A stretch of 64,000 bases of DNA from RHLJ01 sp965242845 (lineage in GTDB: Bacteria > Bacteroidota > Rhodothermia > Balneolales > Balneolaceae): NCBI GenBank assembly GCA_965242845.1, contig CBDETC010000002.1, positions 1,302,001-1,366,000 of the forward strand, given 5' to 3'. A model generated the notes under the pieces. It was given only the letters and a program-made list of their open reading frames with translations. It ran no database searches and was not told the origin of the DNA. Shown piece after piece: positions 25,503 to 34,279 of this stretch. The stretch's first letter is position 1, and each line of letters begins with the position of its first letter. A program made the translations under genes and the position numbers.

Positions 25503-26313
25503 TGGAATGCCCTTTAAAAGTGTTCATTGATTCATAGACCTTAAATATTCGTCCTGCTACGAAATCATATAACCAGGTTGGTAGTAGCCCCCGGAAGAAT
25601 AAGGTGGTTTTCACCATAAACGGTGCCTTGAGATGGATTCGATTTGCCTCAACCGAAGACATAATTTTATCTGTGATTTTCTCTGGGTCCAGAAGAGGCA
25701 TGAGAAGAGGGGCTTTCACACCAGAAAACATCCCGGTATCAACATAGCTTGGCATCACATTTAGGAATTTAATTCCTGGGTGGGAGTTTTTCATTTCTAA
25801 ACGCAATGATTCGGCCCAGCCAACGGCCGCCCACTTACTAGATGCATAGACCACCATACCTGGATTGGGGGTGAGTCCTACTGCTGAAGTGATGCTTACA
25901 ATGTGCCCGGAATTGCGTTCCATCATCACAGGCAAGAACTGGTTGGCTACATACATCAGGCCTTTCACATTGATATCAATAGTATGATCGATGTCTTTAG
26001 AAGAATGTTTATGAAATGATTTTCCTACTACTACCCCTGCATTGTTGAAAAGGATATCAATATGCCCGTGCTGAGTAAGCACTTCCTTCGCCGCTTGTTC
26101 AACCCGGTCCGAATTAGAGACGTCAACTATTTGGGTTGAGACCGAAAAACCTGACCGAGAAAGGTCATCCTTTGCCTGTTGAAGCTTGTTTTCATCCACA
26201 TCCCATAAAATGAGGTGTCGCCCCCCTTTTTGGAGTGCCTTTTTTCCCATCAGGTAGCCGATTCCTCGGGCTCCGCCGGTAACTAATACAATCTTGTCCT
26301 GAAATGATGCCAT
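25495..26313 (-). CDS. Short-chain dehydrogenase/reductase
   Basis: Classical SDR of the retinol/11-beta-hydroxysteroid dehydrogenase-like group. NAD(P)-binding VTGGARGIGYLMG near the N-terminus, NNAGVVVG, catalytic Ser in SITSAVG and the YASSK catalytic motif. Residues about 235-260 are hydrophobic (TLFFRGLLPTWLYDFV), as in membrane-associated lipid SDRs. It is first in the operon with ALDH3 and YhdH-type enzymes, suggesting interconversion of lipid alcohols, aldehydes and enones. Substrate not known. Confidence 0.9.
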   Translation of the reverse strand: MASFQDKIVLVTGGARGIGYLMGKKALQKGGRHLILWDVDENKLQQAKDDLSRSGFSVSTQIVDVSNSDRVEQAAKEVLTQHGHIDILFNNAGVVVGKSFHKHSSKDIDHTIDINVKGLMYVANQFLPVMMERNSGHIVSITSAVGLTPNPGMVVYASSKWAAVGWAESLRLEMKNSHPGIKFLNVMPSYVDTGMFSGVKAPLLMPLLDPEKITDKIMSSVEANRIHLKAPFMVKTTLFFRGLLPTWLYDFVAGRIFKVYESMNTFKGHSNE

Positions 26314-26360
26314 TTATGGTGTTTGCTGATCAGTTAATATGATAAAAAAGATTTCAAAAA

Positions 26361-26391
26361 TTTGAGAATGCCTTGTAGACCAGTATTTTCG
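26361..26391 (+). promoter_or_regulatory. Probable promoter of the PAS kinase operon
   Basis: TTTG (26361-26364), 19 bases, then TATTTTCG (26384-26391), one mismatch from TAnnTTTG. The kinase ATG is 49 bases downstream. Confidence 0.5.
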
Positions 26392-26440
26392 ATCAGATCT
26401 AACTTTTTCTCTATTCAGTTTCTAATTTAACTAACTAATA

Positions 26441-28654
26441 ATGAGCCTGGAGAAATCCTTTTGGTCCTGGAATATTCAAACCGGGGAGATTCACGCCAGT
26501 GATTCTTTAAAGGCTCTTTTTGGCATTACTACACAAAAAACGGTTCAGTTTGATTTTGCCAAGTCCCTGTTTAGAGAGGAGGAGCTGAACAGCTTTCAAT
26601 ATGCACTGCAAACTCATGTAGAATCAAAAGGAGAAATTCCCTTTCATTGTGAGACAGTGTATCATGATAAAAATGGTACAGAGCAGGTGCTTGAATGGGT
26701 AGGGGAAGTGGTTTGCTGGGAGGAAGACGGGAATCCCACCTTAATGTCTGGCCATATCAAATCGAAGAAGAAAGGCTCTGCAAAAAAGCAGCTTGCCCCA
26801 CAGGACGCCCTTTTCTTTTATCGTTTGATGGACAACCTGAACGAAAGTATTTTCTTCAAAGATAAGGAGAGTCGGTTTATTCGTATCAATGATACCTGTG
26901 CGAGGAAGTTTGGCTTAGATCACCCAAGAGAAGCCATAGGTAAAACAGATTTCGATTTCTTTGAAGAAGAGCATGCCCAAAAGGCGTTTGACGATGAACA
27001 GGAAATTCTCAGAACCAAGCAGCCCATTTATCATCAAATAGAGAAAGAAGTATTTCTTGGCTCAAAAGAGGTGCGATGGACATCAACCAGCAAGCAACTG
27101 CTCTATGATAATAAAGGCAGTATAATCGGGACTTTTGGCATTACCCGTGATGTAACTAACTCCAGGTTATTAGAAGCGGAGCTGGAGGAGCAGAATGAAC
27201 GGTTTTCAAAGTTATCAGAACTGGCTCCAGGCTTTCTGTACTTGCATAAGGTGGATAAAGATGGAAAAGTTAGTTTTCCATTTGTGAGTAGCGGTATAAG
27301 GGATATGTTTGATATGGGACCTGAAATGCTGAATAACTCATTCAAACCCCTGATGAGAAAAGTGCATCGGGATGATATTGTTCGGGTACTACAGTCCATT
27401 GCAAAATCGGTGAAGGAAGTATCCAAATGGGATTGCGAATACCGGATTCATCATCCAGAAAAAGGAGAACGATGGGTAAAAGGAAGGGCTACTCCGGAAT
27501 TACAGGAAGATGGAAGCATTCTTTCCCCAGGCTTTATTACTGATATAACTGATATCAAGAAGGTTGCCAAGATTAATGAGAGACTGAGAATGCAATTTCA
27601 GTCGGTACTGAACCAGATTCCTAACCTGATTTTTGTAAAGAACAAGCAGGGCAGGTATATCATGGTAAATGATTCAGCATGTGAATTCTTTGAGACCCCA
27701 AGAGAAGAGTTTTTAGGTAAAACAGATCTTGAACTTGGAGTGCCTGAAAAACGAGCGAACTTGTTTCTGGAAGAAGACCTTAAAGTAATTGCAAGCCAGG
27801 AGATGCGCTTTATTCCTGAGATCGTTACGGAAAAACCGAATGGGGAAACCTATTGGCATCAAACCATAAAGCTGCCGTTCAAACAAATTGACTCCAGAGA
27901 AGAGGCAGTACTTACTATTGTGACTGATATCACGGAAAGAAAGAGAAAGGAAGAGGAATTGGATACAACGCTGGACATCATTACCCAGCAGAATCAAAGG
28001 CTAAGGAACTTTGCCCATATCGTTTCCCATAATCTGAGGAATCATGCAGGAAATATTTCCATGTTACTTAGCCTGTACGATCCGGAAGAATCAGAAAGTG
28101 AAAAAGAAGAAATCCTCGGATATTTAGAAACAGCCTCTGAGCGCCTGAACGAGTCGATCGCTGATTTGAATGAGATTGTGGATCAGCAACAAAAAACGGT
28201 AGGACAACTCAATCAGGTTGATCTGAGAGAGTTCGTTGAAAAGACGAAGCAGGTTTTGATTACGGATATTCTTTCCAATAATGTGAAATTTGACGAGCAG
28301 ATTCCTGGTGGTCTCATTTTCGAATACAATTCAGCTTATCTGGAAAGTATTGTGCTAAACCTGATCTCCAATGCAATTAAGTACCGAAAACCAGAAGTGC
28401 CTCCATTAATTTCTATAAAAGCATGGGAACAGAAGGGAAGTTTTTACTTAGAAGTTAGTGATAATGGTCTAGGCATCGATCTTAATCGCCATGGTGAAAA
28501 ACTTTTTGGGATGTATAAGACTTTTCATGGTAACGAAAACGCAAAAGGGATAGGACTTTTTATTACAAAAAACCAGGTTGAGTCAATGGGTGGCTCAATA
28601 GAAGTGCAAAGTGAACCTGGACTGGGAACTACATTTAAAATACGCTTGAAATGA
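26441..28654 (+). CDS. Multi-PAS sensor histidine kinase (soluble)
   Basis: No membrane segment or signal peptide, so it senses a cytoplasmic cue. Four PAS-like units can be traced at about 1-105, 120-245, 250-375 and 380-510, each ending with the GxxxDITxxK-type PAC strand. The H-box FAHIVSHNLRNHAGN has the phospho-His at 530. The ATPase part shows NLISNAIKYRKPE (N-box), DNGLGID (G1) and KGIGLFITKNQVES (G2). Its stop overlaps the receiver gene by four bases, so the cognate response regulator is the next gene. Ligands of the PAS domains are unknown. Confidence 0.92.
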   Translation: MSLEKSFWSWNIQTGEIHASDSLKALFGITTQKTVQFDFAKSLFREEELNSFQYALQTHVESKGEIPFHCETVYHDKNGTEQVLEWVGEVVCWEEDGNPTLMSGHIKSKKKGSAKKQLAPQDALFFYRLMDNLNESIFFKDKESRFIRINDTCARKFGLDHPREAIGKTDFDFFEEEHAQKAFDDEQEILRTKQPIYHQIEKEVFLGSKEVRWTSTSKQLLYDNKGSIIGTFGITRDVTNSRLLEAELEEQNERFSKLSELAPGFLYLHKVDKDGKVSFPFVSSGIRDMFDMGPEMLNNSFKPLMRKVHRDDIVRVLQSIAKSVKEVSKWDCEYRIHHPEKGERWVKGRATPELQEDGSILSPGFITDITDIKKVAKINERLRMQFQSVLNQIPNLIFVKNKQGRYIMVNDSACEFFETPREEFLGKTDLELGVPEKRANLFLEEDLKVIASQEMRFIPEIVTEKPNGETYWHQTIKLPFKQIDSREEAVLTIVTDITERKRKEEELDTTLDIITQQNQRLRNFAHIVSHNLRNHAGNISMLLSLYDPEESESEKEEILGYLETASERLNESIADLNEIVDQQQKTVGQLNQVDLREFVEKTKQVLITDILSNNVKFDEQIPGGLIFEYNSAYLESIVLNLISNAIKYRKPEVPPLISIKAWEQKGSFYLEVSDNGLGIDLNRHGEKLFGMYKTFHGNENAKGIGLFITKNQVESMGGSIEVQSEPGLGTTFKIRLK

Positions 28655-29058
28655 CGATGAATAAAAGAAGCATCTGTATAATTGATGATGATAAGGTATA
28701 TACCTTTGGGATAAAGAAGATTCTAAAAAACCTGTTGCCTGAGGATAATGTATCTACCTATGAAAATGGGAAAGAAGCATTAGAAGGATTAACCGAGATG
28801 GCAGCTAATGGTGAGTCCATGCCCGATTTCATTCTGCTGGATATTGATATGCCGGAAATGAATGGGTGGGAATTTTTAAAACAGTTTGAACAAACAAGAC
28901 AACAATTAGGGAAAGAGATCGAGATTTTTGTGATCAGCGCCAGAATAGATCATAGCGATCACACCTTGTATAAAGTTGAGTGGGATGACAAGGTATCCGA
29001 TTTCATCTCCAAGCCTGTAAACTCTAATCACCTTAAACAACTACTAGAAAAATCATGA
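28651..29058 (+). CDS. Response regulator receiver protein, partner of the PAS kinase
   Basis: Single receiver domain of 135 residues. Acidic pocket IIDDDK at 10-15, phospho-Asp64 in ILLDIDMPEMNGWEF, Ser in VISAR and Lys in FISKPVN. The long insertion between alpha2 and beta3 (EMAANGESMPDF) is common in Bacteroidota receiver proteins. There is no output domain. It overlaps the kinase gene upstream and the DUF2911 lipoprotein gene downstream by four bases each. Confidence 0.92.
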   Translation: MTMNKRSICIIDDDKVYTFGIKKILKNLLPEDNVSTYENGKEALEGLTEMAANGESMPDFILLDIDMPEMNGWEFLKQFEQTRQQLGKEIEIFVISARIDHSDHTLYKVEWDDKVSDFISKPVNSNHLKQLLEKS

Positions 29059-30212
29059 AAGGACCAACATTCTCTATTATTATCGTTCTCCTTATTGCCG
29101 GGTGTAGTGCACAAAACACCGAAACGGAGGGGTCTTTTATAACTTTGCTCGGAACTGATACCGTAGCCGTCGAAACCTTCACTAAAACCGAAGATGGTTT
29201 GGAAGCAAGGGTAGTGGTAAGAGTGCCACAGACAACACTCACTGAATACAAACTCGTTCAGGATGAATTTGGTGGAGTAAAAGAATTTTTTGAAACGCGT
29301 TATTTGGATGAAAACGGGTTTTCCGGAGAGAGAACCTTCAATCGTTCTATTGTTCGGCAGGGGGATTCTCTGGTAACTAACTACATTACCCGGGCAGGAA
29401 GTGAGAGAAGCTTTACAACTCTGTATGAGGAAGGCGCGCTTCCTTTTATTGAGATGACTCACTGGCCATTTGATTTGGCTCTTCAACAAGCAGAACAGGT
29501 CGGAGGAGATACGCTTTTGCAGAATATGATTTCTGGAAATAGTATTAGGGATTATGTAATTGCAAATCTTGGCGGCGATACAAGAACTATAAGACATCCA
29601 TCGAGAGGAGTTATGGACGTAGAAGTGAATGCTGGCGGAAAGCTCAGGATGCTTGATGCAGCCCAAACAACTCGGAAGCTTTTAGTAGAAAGAGTCGCGG
29701 CCGTAGATATCGAGGAGGTTGCTGAACGATTCAAAGAATTAGATAGTCAGGGAAAATCATTCGGTTCTCTATCTGGCGCAGTGGAAGAAGAGTTTAGCAT
29801 TGGTTCGACAAACTTTAAGGTGTCCTATGGTTCTCCTTTGCGAAGGGGAAGAGATTTATTCGGTGGTATTGTTCCTTTCGGGCAGCGCTGGAGAACGGGA
29901 GCTAACCGCGCGGCTCACTTTTCTACATCTTCTGATTTAACCATTGGCTCGCTTAACGTACCAGCAGGAGAGTATACGATGTTCACTATTCCTGAAGCAG
30001 ATGGCGGAACCTTCATCATCAACAAACAAACCGGACAGAACGGACGAACTTATGATGAAGCTCGTGACTTAGGTAGAATTCCGATGTCGGTTCTTTCAAA
30101 AGAGGAAAGCACAGAAGCCTTTACAATCACTGTTGAAGGAAGTGGCGATGAAGGCCGCCTCAACCTCATTTGGGGGAATACGGTCTATTATGTGGATTTT
30201 GAGATAGATTAA
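29055..30212 (+). CDS. Lipoprotein with C-terminal DUF2911 domain
   Basis: Lipoprotein signal IIIVLLIAGCSAQ with lipobox Cys16. Residues about 20-235 are a beta-rich region of unknown family. Residues about 245-385 match DUF2911: SPLRRGRDLFGGIVPFG, RWRTGANRAAHFST, LNVPAGEYTMFTIP and the closing LIWGNTVYYVDFEI. The function of DUF2911 is not established. Translational coupling to a two-component pair is unusual for a surface lipoprotein and hints that the kinase pathway relates to its job or is just read through. Confidence 0.85.
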   Translation: MKGPTFSIIIVLLIAGCSAQNTETEGSFITLLGTDTVAVETFTKTEDGLEARVVVRVPQTTLTEYKLVQDEFGGVKEFFETRYLDENGFSGERTFNRSIVRQGDSLVTNYITRAGSERSFTTLYEEGALPFIEMTHWPFDLALQQAEQVGGDTLLQNMISGNSIRDYVIANLGGDTRTIRHPSRGVMDVEVNAGGKLRMLDAAQTTRKLLVERVAAVDIEEVAERFKELDSQGKSFGSLSGAVEEEFSIGSTNFKVSYGSPLRRGRDLFGGIVPFGQRWRTGANRAAHFSTSSDLTIGSLNVPAGEYTMFTIPEADGGTFIINKQTGQNGRTYDEARDLGRIPMSVLSKEESTEAFTITVEGSGDEGRLNLIWGNTVYYVDFEID

Positions 30213-30234
30213 ATACACGCCTAACTTTTTAGGG

Positions 30235-30290
30235 AAGAGCTGTCCTTTTATAGGTTTTAAAATTACTATATAGACAGCTCTTTTCTTTTT
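30235..30290 (+). terminator. Terminator of the kinase / DUF2911 operon
   Basis: AAGAGCTGTC (30235-30244) pairs with GACAGCTCTT (30273-30282), followed by TTCTTTTT. The loop is long (28 nt) and AT-rich. Confidence 0.75.
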
Positions 30291-30313
30291 GCATCATCTT
30301 AATTCAGAACTAC

Positions 30314-31492
30314 GTGGCACTACAAAAAACTTTCCTAAAGGCCCTTTACATTTGTACCCTTTCGCTGTTGTTATCTGGGTTTTCATTTGGTCAAAGTAAC
30401 TTCAAAGAGGGGTTTATTGTAACTGCAAATGGGGATACAGTAAAAGGCCAGGTCAGTTTTGAAGAAAAAAATAGCTCTAATAACAAAGTCTTTTTAAGGA
30501 GAGGATCTTCCATAGAAGAATATTGGGTCGTAGATGTCCGATCATTTAAACATGGTGAAGGCAGGTTTATTTCAAGACTGGTGGAAGTTGATCAAACACC
30601 TCTGGAGATTACATCTAGTGGATACTTTTCTCCTTTCACAGCAGAAAAGCAGGTTTTTTTAAGAGAGGTTGTTGGCGGCGAGATGCCCCTTTACTATTAC
30701 TATGATTTCAGGCCCCATTATTTTATCAAAAGCGATTCAGGGTTGATGGAATTGATTTCTAATCAATACGTTGTCATCCGTAAAAATCGAAGAATTGTTG
30801 TAACCAGAAACGAGTTTCTTTACCAGATCTTGTTAGAAGAAGAATATCCCGCTTGTTCTAATCTTAATATTAAAAGAGTTTCTTATAAAGAGTCGTCGCT
30901 AAGAAATTTCATGACCAGATGTGCTGTCAATTATGGGCTTGAAGTATCATTGAGTATACCCTATGAATATCAAAAAGTAGAGACATCTCTTAAAAGGCAC
31001 TTTTATGCTGGAAGTGAATACAACACCCTTAGATACCTGATTCCAAAATGGGATAGTGATTTGGCTCCTGACCTTGTGATAACAAGCTCTGTATCTGGAT
31101 TCAAAATAGGTGGCGCATTAAAGATTGAACGAACTAGGGCACAAAAAAAGAGAGCATTTATTCTGGGCCTTGACTATTCGCATTATAAAGCTCAAGATGA
31201 TGATGACTTTGAAAGTTTTGGATTTATAGCATTTAGTCCAAGTTATGTAGCATATTTATCTCCGAAAAGATTTACAGGCCTTGTTGAAATCGGCCTGCCA
31301 TTATCACTACGAGTAGGTAGTTCTGGGTTAGAAGAATTTGATGATGAAACGAAGTTTACACCATCCTACTTTGTAGGGCTGGGAGCTCAATACGACAGGT
31401 TTTTTATAAAAAGCAGGTATGAATACAAGGGAAAATTGGGGAAAGTTATACGACAACGCATACTGATGCTAACAGCGGGAATAGATCTTTAA
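30314..31492 (+). CDS. Exported outer-membrane-like protein, paralog 1
   Basis: Unknown family. Starts at GTG with a signal peptide (LSLLLSGFSFGQ, cleavage near 27); this start is needed to keep the signal intact. Residues about 28-90 contain GFIVTANGDTVKGQVSF, a motif common at the N-terminus of Bacteroidota exported proteins. Residues about 225-392 alternate hydrophobic and polar strands and end in a hydrophobic residue (LTAGIDL), fitting a small beta-barrel. It is about 30% alike by eye to the next gene across its whole length (shared VDQTPL, FLRxxVxG, ELISNQYxVxRxNRRIVxxRNE), so the two arose by tandem duplication. Confidence 0.72.
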   Translation: MALQKTFLKALYICTLSLLLSGFSFGQSNFKEGFIVTANGDTVKGQVSFEEKNSSNNKVFLRRGSSIEEYWVVDVRSFKHGEGRFISRLVEVDQTPLEITSSGYFSPFTAEKQVFLREVVGGEMPLYYYYDFRPHYFIKSDSGLMELISNQYVVIRKNRRIVVTRNEFLYQILLEEEYPACSNLNIKRVSYKESSLRNFMTRCAVNYGLEVSLSIPYEYQKVETSLKRHFYAGSEYNTLRYLIPKWDSDLAPDLVITSSVSGFKIGGALKIERTRAQKKRAFILGLDYSHYKAQDDDDFESFGFIAFSPSYVAYLSPKRFTGLVEIGLPLSLRVGSSGLEEFDDETKFTPSYFVGLGAQYDRFFIKSRYEYKGKLGKVIRQRILMLTAGIDL

Positions 31493-31513
31493 AAACAAAG
31501 AATCATAGTAGTA

Positions 31514-32674
31514 ATGAGGAGAAATTACAGACAAATCATTCCTTTTTTGGTGTGTTTAATAACCCTTCTACAAACTAATGTTAGGGCACAAACTAACTTT
31601 GTAGAAGGGATAATTGTTACAACCAGCGGCGATACCCTAAAGGGCCTGATCGATTTCCAGGATTGGACCGCATCTCCTGTCGAATTATATTTCAAAAGGA
31701 GAGAGGACGCGGAACAAGAGTTCTATAACCCAATGGACTTACTTTATTTTCAAGTTGCAGGTGAGCGTTATATTTCTGCATTAGTAGATATAGACCAAAC
31801 ACCGCTAAGGGTTTCAGGCCTGGGCAGTCCAGCTCCTTTCAGCATAACAAAACATGTATTTCTAAGGGTTTTGGTTGATGGGCCTATACCTCTTTATTTC
31901 CTGAGGGATTCGAGACAGCATTTTTTTATTTCTACTGAAGAGGGATTGGAAGAACTGATTTCTAATCAATACTATGTAGTTCGGAATAACAGGAGAATAG
32001 TGGCCAGAAGAAACGAACGTTTATATCAAGTTCAGTTAAGAGAGGCATATCCTGAATGTGTAAACCTGGTTACTGATGAGCTAAGGTATAGTGAGTCTAG
32101 TTTTGAAGGGTTTATTATTGATTGTCAATCAATGCTGGGACTGGGTAAGCCCACATATCTGGATACCAAGAAAAGTACGAAATTTAAGATAAGTCCATAT
32201 CTAGGCTACGAGAGGAACGAACTTAATTATAAGCCCATAAGGCTAATGTTTGGAAGAGATTCTAAAACAATTGTTTTTGATGGAATTAGCATTGGCTTTT
32301 TGGTAAAAATTATTTCTTCTGAAAACCTCGAAAGAGGTTCTACGAATTTTTCTCTAGACTATATCAACTATTCTTCAAGTGAAGATAACATTGATAATTT
32401 CGGTTTCTTAACGGGTAAAGTTTGGTATGGATATAAATTTGGAGCAATTGATAATGCTACATTTTTAGAAGCAGGATTGAGTGTTACTGGCAAATTAGGA
32501 GAGACCGGTGATGAAAAGTTTGACGAAGATTTAAAGGCGATCCCGGGTTTACACTTTGCACTGGGATATAATTATGAATTCATGTATGCCAAAACGTATT
32601 TTAACTACCGCTCTTCCAGACAAAGAGAAGTAAAGCAAAGAATAATAGGTCTTGTAATAGGAGCCGAGTTTTAG
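31514..32674 (+). CDS. Exported outer-membrane-like protein, paralog 2
   Basis: Paralog of the preceding gene with matching layout: signal peptide (residues 1-25, ends VRAQ), GIIVTTSGDTLKGLIDF, VDIDQTPLRV, EELISNQYYVVRNNRRIVARRNE, and a C-terminal strand-rich part closing with GLVIGAEF, as for an outer-membrane barrel. ATG start with GAGGAG-like purines (ATGAGGAG) around it. It lies 21 bases after paralog 1 and two bases before the TTG of the GIY-YIG gene. No functional clue beyond location. Confidence 0.72.
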   Translation: MRRNYRQIIPFLVCLITLLQTNVRAQTNFVEGIIVTTSGDTLKGLIDFQDWTASPVELYFKRREDAEQEFYNPMDLLYFQVAGERYISALVDIDQTPLRVSGLGSPAPFSITKHVFLRVLVDGPIPLYFLRDSRQHFFISTEEGLEELISNQYYVVRNNRRIVARRNERLYQVQLREAYPECVNLVTDELRYSESSFEGFIIDCQSMLGLGKPTYLDTKKSTKFKISPYLGYERNELNYKPIRLMFGRDSKTIVFDGISIGFLVKIISSENLERGSTNFSLDYINYSSSEDNIDNFGFLTGKVWYGYKFGAIDNATFLEAGLSVTGKLGETGDEKFDEDLKAIPGLHFALGYNYEFMYAKTYFNYRSSRQREVKQRIIGLVIGAEF

Positions 32675-32676
32675 CA

Positions 32677-33540
32677 TTGACCCTCGATCTTTTCCTGCCC
32701 ATATCGCAAACTCAAAAGGAACGAGTAAACTCGGCACTTAAAGAGCGCCCGCCTCATCAACCAGGTGTATACACCATGTATGACGGAAAGGATGAGGTGC
32801 TTTATGTGGGCAAAGCGAAAGATTTGCATAACCGCTTGTCTTCCTATCGATATTCAAAATCGAAAAAGACACAGCGGATGATTGCACAATTACATCGCAT
32901 TGGTTTTGAGGTATGTAAGTCAGAAACGGATGCAATCTTGCTAGAGAACTTATTGATTCGATCTCTTCGCCCCCCATTCAATGTGGCAAACAAAAAACCT
33001 GAAACCTATTACTACATCTCCACGACCAGGAGAGGGAATAAGCGAGAGTTTCGATTATCAATGCGCCAATTAAAAGATTATCCAAAGTGTTACGGTTGCT
33101 TTAAAGGGCATTTAAGAGTGCGGAGAGGATTGGGAGCTTTACTAAAGCTTTTGTTTGTTTTGGATACGGATGTAAACCACGCCCATTTTCTACCGAGCCA
33201 GTTGCTAAAAAGAATAACCCCTATGCGATTCAATATTCGTATCAGTGACCAGGTGGGAGTTCAGGTAGATCAGTTGTTAAGAGGGAGTTCAGCAACTCTT
33301 TTGGAAGATTTTGAGGAGCTGATAGATGGAGCGTCGTTTAAAGATAAATTTACCTACAACTATTTCACGAACGAACTGGAGCAACTAAAAATGTTCTTTG
33401 CTCTGGGACCTGAACGCAATCAACTGATAAAGAAAGAGCTCAAATTAGAGTCAGAGCTCATCTCACAAGACGAGCTTGATGACTTACAGGTGCTTCTGGC
33501 CGAGCGAAAAATGGAGGGCGGTACTCCAGTATCAAATTAG
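32677..33540 (+). CDS. GIY-YIG nuclease-domain protein, UvrC/Cho-like
   Basis: Homologous to the N-terminal incision module of UvrC. GIY-YIG core at about 26-100: PGVYTMYDG, VLYVGKAKDLHNRL (catalytic Arg53) and DAILLENLLIRSLRPPFNV with the metal-binding Glu. The rest (100-287) follows the UvrC interdomain and has CYGCF where UvrC has YYGPF, a Cys pair worth noting. No RNase H-like or HhH domain is present, so it is a short UvrC-like/Cho-like protein. Start TTG at 32677 is the only one that preserves the N-terminus. It likely reads from the paralog pair. Confidence 0.82.
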   Translation: MTLDLFLPISQTQKERVNSALKERPPHQPGVYTMYDGKDEVLYVGKAKDLHNRLSSYRYSKSKKTQRMIAQLHRIGFEVCKSETDAILLENLLIRSLRPPFNVANKKPETYYYISTTRRGNKREFRLSMRQLKDYPKCYGCFKGHLRVRRGLGALLKLLFVLDTDVNHAHFLPSQLLKRITPMRFNIRISDQVGVQVDQLLRGSSATLLEDFEELIDGASFKDKFTYNYFTNELEQLKMFFALGPERNQLIKKELKLESELISQDELDDLQVLLAERKMEGGTPVSN

Positions 33541-34182
33541 CTGTAACAATCGCTGATCAGTTAGTGACGAGATGACCAAATCTGCGTTAGATAAGTCCTG
33601 GTTTCCAGAGCCTGGGTTTATATATCCAACACAAGTCATTTCTGCTGCTTTTGCTGCAGTAGTTCCGTTTGTTGAGTCCTCTATAACCAAACATTGATCA
33701 GCCGTTGCTCCAAAATGATCTGCAGCGAGCAAAAAGATTTCGGGGTCGGGCTTACCTTTACCAGGCATTTCACCACTCACTATGTGCTTGAAATAAGACC
33801 GGACATTTAGCTTTTCCAGGATAAGAGCAATGTTCTTCATCAGACCAGAAGAAGCAATTGCACAGGGAATATTTTTTGAAGCGATATAATCCAAAAGCTC
33901 AAACAGCCCGGGATTAGGACTAAGATGGTTCTTAAAAAGGCCATCATATTTTGCTTCTCGCTCGATAGCCCGTAATTCAGAAATACTCTGTTTTAGGTCT
34001 GCTTTCTTTTTTATATATCCCCACATTTTATCCCCTGAAATCCCAATGAAAGAATTATACTCCTCGTCTGTAATGTCCGTCCCTAATTTCTTGAATAAAG
34101 CAATATTGGTTTGTTTATATAGGGATTCCGAATCGAGAAGAACCCCGTCCAAATCAAATATCACTAATTGGGTCATGTGCAT
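33532..34182 (-). CDS. HAD-superfamily phosphatase, beta-phosphoglucomutase-like
   Basis: HAD subfamily IA hydrolase. Motif I VIFDLDGVLLDSE (nucleophile and general-acid Asp), motif II IASSG, motif III Lys in GKGKPDPEIFL and motif IV VIEDSTNG. The cap is the helical C1 type. 216 residues. Substrate could be a sugar phosphate or nucleotide; not readable. The start is either Met1 or Met3 (34176). It is divergent from an MFS transporter, and the pair is separated by a perfect inverted repeat. Its last codons overlap the convergent GIY-YIG gene. Confidence 0.88.
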   Translation of the reverse strand: MHMTQLVIFDLDGVLLDSESLYKQTNIALFKKLGTDITDEEYNSFIGISGDKMWGYIKKKADLKQSISELRAIEREAKYDGLFKNHLSPNPGLFELLDYIASKNIPCAIASSGLMKNIALILEKLNVRSYFKHIVSGEMPGKGKPDPEIFLLAADHFGATADQCLVIEDSTNGTTAAKAAEMTCVGYINPGSGNQDLSNADLVISSLTDQRLLQLI

Positions 34183-34196
34183 CTTAGGCAGGAAAA

Positions 34197-34220
34197 TTTA
34201 GGCTAAGAACATAGCCTAAA
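34197..34220. promoter_or_regulatory. Inverted repeat between divergent HAD and MFS genes
   Basis: TTTAGGCTA-N6-TAGCCTAAA, a perfect 9-bp dyad. It lies just upstream of the MFS promoter -33 box and inside the probable promoter zone of the HAD gene, a placement that fits a regulator binding site controlling both. Confidence 0.55.
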
Positions 34221-34226
34221 ACAAAG

Positions 34227-34256
34227 TTGGATTGCAAGGATTTACCCGTATTTTTG
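34227..34256 (+). promoter_or_regulatory. Bacteroidota-type promoter of the MFS gene
   Basis: TTG (34227-34229), 19 bases, then TATTTTTG (34249-34256), an exact TAnnTTTG match. The predicted transcript would start near 34263, which excludes the upstream TTG at 34232 as a start codon and supports ATG 34280. Confidence 0.68.
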
Positions 34257-34279
34257 ATGCTCACTACGGATGTATCTTC

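Noticed and set aside
29028..29666. 212-codon minus-strand open frame
   Set aside because: Antisense to the DUF2911 lipoprotein gene, which has a lipobox, family motifs and tight coupling to its neighbours.
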